Assembly (NCBI GenBank): GCA_034190875.2
Contig: CM067358.1
Coordinates: 45,963,799 to 46,027,798 of the forward strand
Origin: Urechis unicinctus
Lineage: Eukaryota > Annelida > Polychaeta > Xenopneusta > Urechidae
Direction of reading: 5' to 3'
Length of the DNA stretch: 64,000 bases
Under the pieces are notes generated by a model. That model did no database searches. It worked only from the letters and a program-made list of their open reading frames with translations, and had not been told where the DNA came from. Position 1 is the stretch's first letter; each line of letters opens with the position of its first letter. This document shows positions 13,992 to 24,360 of this stretch, in pieces. The position numbers and the translations under genes were made by a program.

Positions 13992-14294
13992 CTATATAGA
14001 ATTCAAGCCTAAGAGACGTAAACAGTAGGCAAGACTGCCCAAGGCTCTAACGCCTCCACCTGTGCCAACTATATTTAGCCTATTAAACCAGTTCCCAGGA
14101 TGATGCTGCTGCTTTCCAAGATGAGGATGTTTCAGCATCTGTCCAATATCCAGCGTGAACTCCAAAACAAGTTCTAAGAACAATCGAATTAGTTTTGGTG
14201 TGTTGGCGCTCCAGTTAGTGTACTGCAAAGATAATATATGATATAATAAGAGACTTGCACAACAAGACGTCCATACTGGCATGAAATGATACAT
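13992..14294 (-). pseudogene. Possible piggyBac-like transposase C-terminal fragment
   Basis: A 100-codon minus-strand frame contains WTSCCASLLLYHILSLQYTN followed by a helical segment LFLELVLEF. This loosely resembles the piggyBac transposase region with KWWKKxFFHLLDxAxxNAYILY followed by a hydrophobic FRxELAxxL helix. An aromatic WFSTWW lies just upstream in the same frame. After it come HPHLGKQQHHPG and NWFNRLN, with a composition that looks coding. The catalytic aspartates are not visible, and no terminal repeats or TTAA sites were established. It may be another transposase or a chance frame. Confidence 0.3.
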
Positions 14295-14784
14295 CCACCA
14301 AGTGCTAAATCATTGATACACACGAGCCTTCCAGTCGGCATATGCAAAAGTGGCGTCATTATCAAAGATTTGAATAATTCAAATTGGCATCCATTTGCAA
14401 ATTACAACATTGTTCACGATGTGTCATGAATCAAGTTCATCAGCTCGTCCTCCACACACCTGCCCAGAGAAACTTGACAGTTGTCATCTTGTTTCCCACA
14501 ATACCATTATGTCCATGAAGTTTGTAAGCTAGCATTACTTAGCCAATATGTATATAAATTGCTATAGCAGTCATATTTGATTGCCAACAGTTAAAAGCTG
14601 TTTCATAGATCAGAGGATGTAAAAACCTCGATGAGCCCAAACATACCATCAACAACTGTTCAACTACTGCTGATTAAACCAAGCTCAACTCAAACATAAC
14701 CATTTTAAAAGTATCTCTTCAAACTCATTGGCTGTCATCTAGTAGCTCTCTATGATAAAGGAATAACAAAAGTTCTGCTTGAAC

Positions 14785-14790
14785 TTTAAT
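14785..14790 (-). terminator. Candidate ferritin poly(A) signal ATTAAA
   Basis: The minus strand reads ATTAAA about 225 nt after the ferritin stop codon. No AATAAA lies between the stop and this point. An AGTAAA-like hexamer near 14927-14932 is a weaker alternative. Confidence 0.35.
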
Positions 14791-14873
14791 CAGGTCTTTC
14801 AGGTCAAAACAAGTCGGTGGCTTTTTAAATCCTAATCTATGTCTAAGTTAGGAGTTAAAAAAGCCGCAGAAAC

Positions 14874-14920
14874 TTAGCGAAACCCTGATTATTCCTACGG
14901 AATAAGCAGGGCTTCGCTAA
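14874..14920. repeat. 47-bp inverted repeat (hairpin) just downstream of ferritin
   Basis: TTAGCGAA, CCCTG and TTATTCC pair with GGAATAA, CAGGG and TTCGCTAA around a three-base loop. That is 20 base pairs with two single mismatches. It lies about 95 nt after the ferritin stop codon, so it is probably in the 3' UTR. It may be a minimal foldback transposon or a structured UTR element. Confidence 0.8.
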
Positions 14921-15014
14921 AATGAGGATTTTTACTCAAATATTACTCAAAATTCTTGTCCACATTTGCCAGCCAGTAAGGAATGACTTTCATCAGCGGC
15001 TAGGGTTGGGGTGA

Positions 15015-16227
15015 TTAGAATGCCTCCTTGTCATACATGAACTCTCCAAGACCAGCTCCGACACGCTTCAGGTTGGTGACTCTGTCAGACAGCTCCTTGA
15101 TGGCATCTACTTGTTCCTGAAGATAGTCGCTCTCAAGGAAATCACACATCTGTTCAAGAAATCACAATTAAAATAAATACACAGGGTTTAAAACAAATCT
15201 ACACAAAAGGCTAGTTTCTCACTGCACAACAAGAGCTAATATCGACACAACAGTCATACTTGAGCATCTCCGTGGCCATCAGCCAGCTTGTGGAGGTCAA
15301 GAAGCGACTGGTTGACACTCTTCTCGAGAGCCAGAGCAGCCTGCATGGCTTCCAGACCACTGCCCCACTCGTCACGCTCCGGCTTCTGGATGGTCTGCAG
15401 CATGATGCGACCCCCACGCTTGTTCTGGTATTTCATCAGCTTCTCGGCGTGCCCACGTTCTTCTTCAGACGAATCCTTGAAGAACTTGCTGAAGTTGGCA
15501 AGGGCCACGTCATCACGGTCAAAAAAGAATGCCTGAAATAGTAAATTTTAACACTGATGGGGGTATCTAAGTTGACTTGAGGGTAGGGGTAGATTATTTC
15601 GTGTGGTTGGAGATGCATATGATTATTAAGTTCAGACATCAAAAGAGCTCATTTTTCAGGAGAATTAAGTATTCTGTTATGTATATGCTAAGATCTTGAT
15701 GCAAAAGTTAAATTTCCTGGAGTTCCCAGGGCATGATCTTAAGACCAACAAATTGTCGGGAAAAAAACACACAAAAACATGAGGGCTAAGTCTGCTTTAC
15801 AATAGCCATGGCACCTCAGTTAATCAAGGAAGAGTTGCGAGAAAAACGAACAAGAAAAAAATAGAGAGATAAACTATCCAAATGCCCAAAATTTATTGAT
15901 GCAATTAAACACTTTGTATTGTTGATCGACTCCGTGGACACATCGTTATATATAATTAAAATATTGATTACATGAGTAACCCCTCCAGAATACATCGACA
16001 AAATGGAAATAGCTCCATGGAAATACACGAGGGCAATTATATACGTAACAAATACACTTCTTAACGGTCCAAATAGTGGCTACAAATCGTGTTGTTTGTA
16101 AGGTTGAGATGATACTCACCATAGACTGGTAAACATAGCTGGCGTAGAGCTCCAGGTTGATCTGTTTGTTGATACCAGCTTCGCTCTCAGCGTGGTAATT
16201 CTGACGGGGTTGAGTTTCGCGAGACAT
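15015..16227 (-). CDS. Ferritin heavy-chain-type subunit, complete, three coding exons
   Basis: Iron-storage subunit of the cytosolic 24-mer; the ferroxidase site oxidises Fe(II) and loads it into the cage. Coding exons run 16227-16120 (36 codons), 15532-15260 (91 codons) and 15149-15015 (44 codons plus TAA), giving 171 residues, the usual length for invertebrate ferritins. Both introns are phase 0 with GT donors (GTGAGT, GTATGA) and CAG acceptors. The start ATG precedes [12 protein letters not shown]. Every ferroxidase ligand expected from human H-ferritin is present one position earlier: E26, Y33, E60, E61, H64, E106 and Q140. The core motifs [20 protein letters not shown] and [16 protein letters not shown] are intact, and the C-terminus reads [10 protein letters not shown]. 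There is no signal peptide, so the product is cytosolic. One small oddity is AFFFDRDD where AYYFDRDD is common. The 5' UTR is contiguous with the first coding exon and holds an IRE-like hairpin, which suggests translational control by iron. The family call is secure. Confidence 0.97.
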
Positions 16228-16293
16228 CTTGATCCTCTTTCTCGTCTCGATGGAAAGCAAGCAGTTAATAGAGATTGATTATTTGTGTCTGAA

Positions 16294-16327
16294 TTTGCCC
16301 GTACGTTCACTGACGTCCCAAGACAAA
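16294..16327 (-). promoter_or_regulatory. Iron-responsive-element-like hairpin, atypical bulge
   Basis: The minus strand carries the loop CAGTGA (16312-16307) flanked by ACGT on both sides, and a lower stem TTTG/CAAA. Known ferritin IREs have a bulged C six bases 5' of the loop with a five-pair upper stem. Here that base is G (TTGG before GACGT), and the fifth upper pair is a G-A mismatch, leaving four upper pairs. Position in the predicted 5' UTR and the downstream half (ACGTACGG) match known invertebrate ferritin IREs. It is clearly derived from an IRE; whether it still binds the iron regulatory protein is uncertain. Confidence 0.75.
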
Positions 16328-16364
16328 TGTCGACTGTTTCTGGCGTGGTTGATTCGAAGCAAAC

Positions 16365-16371
16365 ATATATA
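16365..16371 (-). promoter_or_regulatory. TATA box of the ferritin gene
   Basis: The minus strand reads CTATATATG here. A start site about 30 nt downstream would fall near 16335-16341, where the sequence is ACAGTCG. That places the IRE-like hairpin within about 20 nt of the cap, the normal ferritin arrangement. The start site is inferred from spacing only. Confidence 0.7.
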
Positions 16372-16379
16372 GACTGAGC

Positions 16380-17579
16380 GGCTCTTCCATAAGTGCGCTA
16401 TCATCCTGCCGGCAATAAATGTCCAACTCATCAAGTGTGTTGTTTGTGAGGTCTGGCTTGGACTTTGAACTTATCACGTCGGTGTCAAGCGAGTTTCTTA
16501 CCAGTGACAAACGATCGTTGGGTTTACTGGTTTAGGCATGTTGGCTGATACCCAATATGAGCTGAAGCCAACTTGAAATCAATCGGAGGTCGCCTTAGCC
16601 TGCCTCTTATATCATTGGTATATTTGATCGTTGTTGCCGAAGGTGGTTATGCAGTTTCATCTTTATCACTGTTTTTAACTCGTCAATATACTTAGTCATT
16701 AATTCTCAAAGCTGGTTAATGCCCCCTCAAGCGCTTGGGCTAGCCAATTATAATATCACCATAACGCAGCACACTAATCTATAATACGAAGGTCTTGATG
16801 ATTGAATCATAATGGTCTAGTCCGAGCACCTGTGGGTGCATTCGGTACTTCCTGGTGCCATGTGACTGTTACGCATCGCAATAACCCAGTGTTACGTGAC
16901 GCAGGTTTTTTTGGCATGTCTCCATCATGCTGGTATGATTCCTTATTCAAAACTCATTTATGGAGATGAATCATCGTTGTTTGATCTAACATGTTTTGGC
17001 AGTGGTGGTACATTAACAAGGGCCTATAATTTACTAAGGTTCAATGTACACCAACGATGCTTGCCATGCTGCAAATCAACAGAGGGTGTACTCCGTCATT
17101 GGTAGCAGCGTGTTGTCGTTGATTACACACGCGGGACATGATGTAATGGGGGCACTCTATTTATTAGAGAACTCCTTCGTTAGTCGCATTTTGTTTAGCA
17201 GGAAATCGATATCATAATAAATGCCTGATGTGCAGATGTAACTGACGATTATTCAGCAGTTATATATTATATTATTATTCGATGAAAAAAAAATAATTGA
17301 ACTGTACGATTCATTCAGGGAATCATGCTTCGAATGGGTCAGGTTTCATCCCCGGGTTTCATCATGCAAGGAGGAAGATATATTGAATATACATAAGGTA
17401 GTCCACAAGGCTGCATGGGATATTGTCCAGTTTAGCTTGTCCTGACTTTTCCGTTGTCAGGGTATTCTTTTAACTATCGCGTTATTTTCTATTTGGTTGC
17501 GATGACATATTTGTCATTACCACCCCCTCCCCCACCAAATGACCCATCGAAAAATCTCTGGCACATTTGGACTGCAAAG
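16380..17579. other. Ferritin upstream region
   Basis: Upstream of the ferritin TATA box I see no further gene; it is ordinary AT-rich sequence with a C-rich patch at 17520-17535. Confidence 0.5.
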
Positions 17580-18330
17580 TGAGGTCTCTTACAGCGGATA
17601 GCGTCACATCCAGAGAGCGCCACATTTCAGGCGATCGTGAAGTGACGTCATCATAATCAAATCCGACCCCACGCCGCGCCAGCGCAAAGCTGTGTATACT
17701 GGCTCCATGATCCGTGTATTTATCGTCTTTTCGTTTTTTTGTTTATCAGAACCAAAACGAACAACAATTGCCAAACCGTCAACCGTTTTTCCTAAGCGAT
17801 AACGAAAAACGCATAACTCTAAACAGATTGGTTTTTTGAATGTTCAAAGAAAAAGGTAGTCTACATCCCTCGACTCCAGGTGTTCGCTTCTCTCCACCGC
17901 ATTTTTCGTGGTTCCATTTTTGGCCAATCAACGCTCTTGAGCCGCGTTCGCGCGTGGCGCTCCATCACTTAATTGTAACACCGATGGCGGAACAACAATG
18001 TGCGTTTAGTCGGCAATCTCCGCATTTAGCCCAACGCGTTTGCAAGGCGAGCTCCGATTGGCCAATGTGATTCAAGCCGCCAGAAACCTGACTGCAATTC
18101 CAGCCTTCACATTCTTGGGTTTCCGTCGCGGCCGGTAGGAAGGCCACCGTCGCGCACAGCGATTTTGACCGGAACTGGGAGCATGTTTCTCTGAATGTCA
18201 AGCAGTTGCTGTTTTAAGTTCCTGTTTTGTTGCGCGCATTCTTGTTGTGTGTTTCTAAAGCTGTAAAGGACATCAAAGACGTCGCCAAAGGTGTCGAGCG
18301 TAGTCTGAACTTCTCTTTAGTTCACTTAAC
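17580..18330. promoter_or_regulatory. CpG-rich block with CRE and CCAAT-like sites
   Basis: CpG and GC content rise sharply over an AT-rich background. The block holds TGACGTCA at 17643-17650, GGCCAATCA at 17922-17930 and the palindrome ATTGGCCAAT at 18057-18066. It overlaps the decayed Cys/coiled-coil remnant and a motif repeated at 36003. It could be a promoter of an unseen gene or the end of a GC-rich transposon. Confidence 0.3.
17857..17903 (+). repeat. Short dispersed motif, copy 1 (partner near 36003)
   Basis: TAGTCTACATCCCTCGACTC followed by a CGCTT-TCCACCG block, repeated at 36003-36049 with a few changes. It may be the conserved end of a transposon family. Confidence 0.7.
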
Positions 18331-18548
18331 GCTGTCACGTCGCAATGAGCACATTTGAAACAGTTCTCAAACACAGAGTTTATCATAAGATAGTAATCCA
18401 AAATGTTGTCTTCTATAATAAGTTCCAGTCTTGTCGGAAGTATTCTGCAAGAACTTCATTATTTTCCCGATATCACTTCGAAGTTAGCGTGCCTGACTGT
18501 TGCTTCACCATGTCATCACTGTCCTCTTCAAACTGGGAAGTACCCCAA
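18107..18548 (-). pseudogene. Decayed coding remnant: acidic segment, Cys motif, coiled coil
   Basis: Three successive minus-strand pieces look coding but lie in different frames. After a good acceptor (TTTATTTCAG), 18548-18473 reads SQFEEDSDDMVKQQSGTLTS and then stops. The frame 18455-18273 reads INSVFENCFKCAHCDVTALS, with a C-x2-C-x2-C motif. The frame 18316-18107 overlaps it, shifted by one base, and reads TLDTFGDVFDVLYSFRNTQQ followed by a Gln/Leu heptad-like coiled coil (NRNLKQQLLDIQRN) and a basic tail. Moving by one base at about 18311-18317 would join Cys motif and coiled coil, so a frameshift is likely. The arrangement recalls transposon-encoded proteins. I do not recognise the family. 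Confidence 0.4.
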
Positions 18549-19804
18549 CTGAAATAAATGACATGATATGATTGGATGTACTCTAAGCATGGATCGGGGA
18601 TTTTGTAAAAGACGTAATAGCTTATCGACAAGCTGGGATTGATACATTTTATAACTGGCCCGAGCATTAACGACAGAGCTACCGACGTATCGAAGAGCAA
18701 ACGATTTTTTGACATCACCCTTTCGAACACGTGGACAGCCTTAGATCCCGCACATGTGGATGCGGTCAATGCACACTCACCGAACCTGAGTAGCAGTCTC
18801 TGATTCCCATACCAAAGATTAGAGCCCTCCGCAGCTGGCGGATAAGAATGAGACGCTTAATCTGTGTTGTTATGTTGCAGCTGGTGTTGTTTTTAAACAG
18901 CCTATTCCAAAAACTAATTGAGATCAATGTGTTGGAGCTGATTTTGAATATATAAAAGCAGATTATTCAGTATTTAGTGGGTAACTGCCCTACCATTCAT
19001 AGAAGACAGAGCCAATGCTACAATGAGCCATTCTTAAAACGTATAATTCAGTTAGAGCATTGGGTCTCCAAAGCATTTTACATAACATCCATGTTCCATA
19101 AATGGCGGATGTGATATTGAGCTTCTGCCTTAGCGATGCATAAGAGTCAGCCGGTCAATATCAACTGAACAATGTCCAAATGCTGATTTTAAACTTGAAA
19201 CATATGGTGAAACTGTTAACCTTAAAAAAAAAATACCAAACCTCTTTCAATATTCCACATTGCTTATCGAGTTATTCGTGTCAAGTACGTTTATTGGCAG
19301 CAAACTCCTGAATCGCAAATCCTAGTTCCCTGTCACTGCCAATTAGTCATGAATGAGACCAAGGTCACTGTGTGGCTCTCATACCTCAAAAGGGTAAAAT
19401 GGCACAGATTATAAATCTGTTATTAATTTACAAACTGTTTAATGAATCATTGTTTTGCAGTGTGACAAGGTGTCTTTACTAAATGTGAACGTAACTCACG
19501 CATTGCATGATTAAGGTCACCTTCTACAGTCAATTACAACCAAGACGACATATCATCTTCAAATGATTGTTATCGTTGGGCCATTGATGTGCTGGGTATA
19601 AATACATATAGCCCCACTTATACGTCTATGTACATCCAATGCCTTGTTACCTGAACGAACATCAACTCATTTGAGTTCAAACATCATACAGTCTTATATT
19701 TATCAGAAATATTAGTTTGATGAGCAAGATTTCTGGTAGCCAGCATTTTCAACTAATCTAGGTCCTCATTCCCTTGATCACTCACACCCTCTCTGGCTCT
19801 GAGG

Positions 19805-19885
19805 CGGTGGAGTGAATTGAACCTCGTAGAGTCGAGGTGTGTAGATGAATATTCAACTTGGTATTCACCATTAGCGCCACCACTG
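19805..19885 (-). mobile_element. tRNA-like SINE head (degenerate)
   Basis: The minus strand has TGGCGCTAATGG (19879-19868) resembling an A box and GGTTCAATTC (19823-19814) resembling a B box. The spacing is slightly long for a tRNA. Confidence 0.3.
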
Positions 19886-19894
19886 AAAAAAATA

Positions 19895-20227
19895 TCAGCT
19901 TGTGGGGTATTCTGTAAGCACACGACAGGTAGAGTTAACGGTCATATATTCTTGCATAACGGGACAAGGATTGCACGGAATTCTGCCTGATTTAGTCCGC
20001 CCGTGAGTGGCCTCGCTCATTCCGCTCATGATATAGCCTGTTGTATCAGGAATATCGAAATCGCTGAGGTGCAGCCTGATCATGGGAAAGAAGTGCAGAT
20101 TATACGCGCCTGCCATAGCTATTCGTAACACTGTTACGCTTGATAAAGCAATATTGCCCAGATAGGAATAGTGACAAGGCGTTTGATTGTATCCAGTTTC
20201 CATTAGATTTTCAAATCGACAGGTCAC
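19895..20227 (-). CDS. Unrecognised 110-codon frame with a CUB-like string
   Basis: An ATG-to-TGA frame with balanced codon use. IRLHLSDFDIPDTTGYIM resembles the central strand of CUB domains (IRLxFxDFDI). Four cysteines are in the C-terminal half. The flanking CUB cysteine pattern is not clear and no splice-linked exon was found. Confidence 0.2.
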   Translation of the reverse strand: MTCRFENLMETGYNQTPCHYSYLGNIALSSVTVLRIAMAGAYNLHFFPMIRLHLSDFDIPDTTGYIMSGMSEATHGRTKSGRIPCNPCPVMQEYMTVNSTCRVLTEYPTS

Positions 20228-20549
20228 TTTGTGGTGATTTTCCTCTTTTTACAATACTTCGCAAGAGTGCTCTCGGAACAATCGTGTCATGAATTTTGAT
20301 TTATACTATATGCAAACATGGTCATGAAGACAAGTATATAAGCAGACGTTATTGTTTATCATAGGTTTAACGGCGGATGCTACGAATTTGTACCTCATTT
20401 AATAATATCCGCTGAGGATGAAAATCTCTTTGCTAACAACATTGTCTTAACATGGTTACAGACAGAGGGATAACAGATTCTAAGTAAAGCTGGACGTTTG
20501 CGACAGTGACATGATACGTAGTGATTAATGTAACCAGCCCTTGCCCAGT

Positions 20550-20625
20550 ACTCATTAAATCGAACCCTCATACCAGTAGCACGTTTAAAGATACCAGTTC
20601 CGCTGCTATCACAGCAATCAAGAGG
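20550..20625 (-). mobile_element. tRNA-like SINE head (degenerate)
   Basis: The minus strand has TAGCAGCGGAACTGG (20607-20593) as an A-box candidate and GGGTTCGATTT as a B box near 20567-20557, about 50 nt apart. The flanking T-stem does not pair, so it is not an intact tRNA gene. Confidence 0.35.
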
Positions 20626-20729
20626 GTTTTATGTTACCTGATATGTATGGTTTTGCTTACCTAAAAACATAAACCGCAGGAATAAAGCATACTATCATAC
20701 AGATATAATATATACCACACACATAAATA

Positions 20730-20733
<4 letters not shown>

Positions 20734-20778
<45 letters not shown>

Positions 20779-20983
20779 ATATATATATGCATATATTGCT
20801 AACATTGATATATATATATATATGCTTACTGTTTTCAGTCAGCTGCTGTCAACCAAGCATTGTATTGATATCTTGAATATTTAGTAATTTTCGATCAAAT
20901 TTAGCCCGGGGAAGGTTTTCCCTATATCCCGTTTGCATAACTACCTATCTTATATATATATATATATATCAGAGGACTCTGAA

Positions 20984-21016
<33 letters not shown>

Positions 21017-21303
21017 GATATAGATACATACATACAATAAATGTGTGTGTATATACATGTATACATATGTATATATGCATGTATACATATGTATATATAC
21101 ATATATACATAGATCAAATGTACGTGTATATGCATGTAAATATATGTATATATACATTTTCATATAATATATATATATACACACATACAAATGTTTTGTA
21201 TATATATAAAAATATATAAATGTATATATATATATGAATATATATATATATACATATATATATAATATATATATGTATATGTATTTGTCTTCATTGTGCA
21301 CAT

Positions 21304-21339
<36 letters not shown>

Positions 21340-21358
21340 GCATATATATATATACATA

Positions 21359-21414
<56 letters not shown>

Positions 21415-21515
21415 CATATGCATATATATATACACATATTTATATATATATATATATATATACATATTTATATATGTATTAAATATATACATATAAGTAT
21501 ATATAAGTATATATA
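20734..21515. repeat. Complex AT-rich low-complexity tract
   Basis: Several pure TA runs separated by TACATG/TGTATA variant units and a non-repetitive island (20823-20950). The Tyr/Ile-rich frames here are artefacts. Confidence 0.95.
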
Positions 21516-22277
21516 GTGAATATCTATGTAGGCTGTGATCCTTTGGAATGATTTTCAAAGGATCGTTGCTTTACCAGTACAATTGTCATATACCTGTATA
21601 ATTTGCTTTGTGAATAGAACAGAATTTAGTCATGGGTTTAGTCACAGCAAACTTCAACTACGACTTAACGGTTACTTCATATACTGAAATGACCCAACAA
21701 TGTCTTGTTACCTTTTTGCAGCCCCCGGTCACCAATATGTTTAGCAATGGCTACCTCTACATCTTCCTTTGTTATCTCAGATGAGGATTTTAGGTGAAAA
21801 TTTCAGTGGATTAATCAATTGCTGTATAGCAAACATACAAACCAAAATTTCATGAATGACGTTTTGGACTGAGAGCCATCGAGCTGATGAAAATTTATGA
21901 TAGCTGCGTCGGCAGTAGATTTGGTGGTCATTAAAAAATTGCTCCCAGTCACCTTACACTTAGAAGACATATATAGATCGTTCAGTTAAATCGAGATCTG
22001 GCAGAATATGTAGCATAAATAGCATTAACGTGTTAGACCAGTGTGCATGGATAAATGCGCACATCACTATAATTGTAAATTCGAGTTGAAACAGGCGTGA
22101 TAATGAATGATTTACTGCGTTTAGCCTTTGCCCCAAAGACGATATAAAAATTTCAAAGGACGCGCAATAACGCTCCGGATCGCAGAGGTCGGACGAAAGT
22201 ATAGCACACATTGGCCACGGTACGTAAAAGTTATTTCTGTCGCTTCTTATGGTGGTAAAGGCCTTGTGTCAAGGCAT

Positions 22278-22520
22278 ATGGTGAGGCATTCTTATCAATA
22301 ACGCGACCCGAGAAACCATAATCCTGACCAGAGAGCATGATCACAGTCTTAGATGTGATGGCGCAACTGAAGCCTATCGGTTTGACTAACACAATGCGAA
22401 ATCGGTTTTTCGGGCTACAGTCATGATGACAGCCAGTAGATTGTTTGAAATATAAAGAGCATTTGTTCACATTCACATTCATATTGAATAATCCACACAT
22501 TCATTTGTAAGCATTAATGT
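22278..22520. repeat. Diverged direct repeat, copy A (partner at 22949-23180)
   Basis: Shares blocks with the partner: AGAGCATGATCACA, GGCGCAACTG, AGCCTATCGG and CGGGCTACAGTCATGATG. Roughly 70-75% alike with small indels. Confidence 0.85.
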
Positions 22521-22948
22521 ACCTGCATCATGAATAATGCCCAATTTCACCAGTCTATCGCTTCTACCTAGAAAGCACAGAAAATATACCTCTAGGCGAA
22601 GAACAATAATTGACAGAAGGGCCGAATGCCTTGATGCTTCATATTATCGTATATTCGTATAAAACGAAAGTATATGAAGGTTTGAGGTTTAAAGAATGAC
22701 ACAGTATGCACAGTACATCTTTTAATGCAAGATTAATAGAGCCAGGAGCAACGAACAATAAGTGTGTTCTGGCTAACTTGTGCATCAAAGCAATTATATA
22801 AGGATAATGCGTGATGTTGGTTCCGATTAACATAAATAAGCGATTTGGTAATGCCCAACAAACAAATAAAAAAGTCATTTTTTTCTGTCTGAGGATAAAT
22901 CAACCAAAGCTCTTCTTACAGTTGTTATAGTTTTGAGTTCACACGTTA

Positions 22949-23180
22949 AGTGAGGTATTTCTATTAATAACGCTTACGTAACCTTTACCCTGTCCACAGA
23001 GCATGATCACAACTATCGATGTTAGGGCGCAACTGTAGCCTATCGGATCGATTAACACCGTGCGTAACCGTTTTATAGAATTTATTTTACGGGCTACAGT
23101 CATGATGCAGATTGATTGTAATATGAAGGGCAATTGCACAACCGTACTGATAAATCAAGAGGTTTGCAAGCATTATTATT
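22949..23180. repeat. Diverged direct repeat, copy B (partner at 22278-22520)
   Basis: Same element about 670 bp downstream. A further short match links 22105-22145 with 23941-23980 (GCGTTTAGCC context), so the repeated unit may be larger or part of a family. Confidence 0.85.
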
Positions 23181-24360
23181 CTAAGACGGACTAGGATAAA
23201 CGTATATGGTGTGTAAATAATGACAATTGAACTAACTACTTGATACGACCCGTACAATTACGCAGAGCAATCATGAACCCGTACCAAATAAACTAGTGCT
23301 TCACTTTTTAAACAACATTAAGTGTACGATGTCTATATTTTCAAGCACTTTCTTGCATTGCATATTAAGGGATGCCTTCCGATGATATGTATCATTGCCA
23401 CTGCTAGAACATCACTTTATTCACAAATTGCTGCATTAACTAACATAAACGAGCTTTCACTTTGGCTTTACAATAAAAAATAGTTGGCGTTTGTTTATAC
23501 GCTTAGCAATTGATACTATACTGTTGGCATTTTATTATACTATGTATTAAAATAGAGGGTCCTCAAGCTGTGTTTATGCACGCGTCACTACCCTATAATG
23601 CTGAGAATAATTCTGTGAGGGAAGCGACAATGATTATCTATGTTTAATTGCATATGGCCTATTCCCCCTAGGCGATATTCGCTCACGACCCTACAAATGA
23701 GGTTATTCATATGGATCATGCTTCGATTTTTAAGGGTAACAGTTTGTTCCCTAGGTATTGAAAATGTTTGCTACCGTGTTAGCTTGCTTAATGTATCCTT
23801 TCGGGAGTATTCATAGTGACCAATATTCATCTAAATCATATGGCCGCAAATATGCTGCCGGCACTCAAGCAGACAACCACAGGGCATGCACATTCTAGAA
23901 TTATACATACAGAAAAACTGCCTAAACCTTGATGTAATGCAATGATTAATTGCGTTTAGCCATTGAGCGCGATAATAAAACCATAGCCATTTATCAAAGT
24001 TTTACACGTATATTCACTGGTAGTAGCGAATGTTCACGTGCCAATAGCAGTTGCGCTCGTGACAAAAACTACCACCAAACAAGTATAGCTTTGGCATATA
24101 GATATACGGGATATACGCAATTAAATACGCGCTCTTGCAGTTTTTCTATTTCGGTGATACATAGTTTGTACGAGTTGCTTGTGCTTTCGGTGATAAATGT
24201 TCGTTGCTTAAATTAATTCTAAGCTTTTGCCGTGAGTACTGGAAGCGAAGAGAACAAATGCAATTAAGACTACCATTAATGCTTTCAGTCAAGTCTTTGT
24301 ACATCAATTACGGAGCTGGAAGTAATAATGTATATTTGATGACCGATAACGCCGCAAACC

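Noticed and set aside
15254-15541. Plus-strand ORFs over the ferritin exons
   Set aside because: Antisense shadows of ferritin exon 3.
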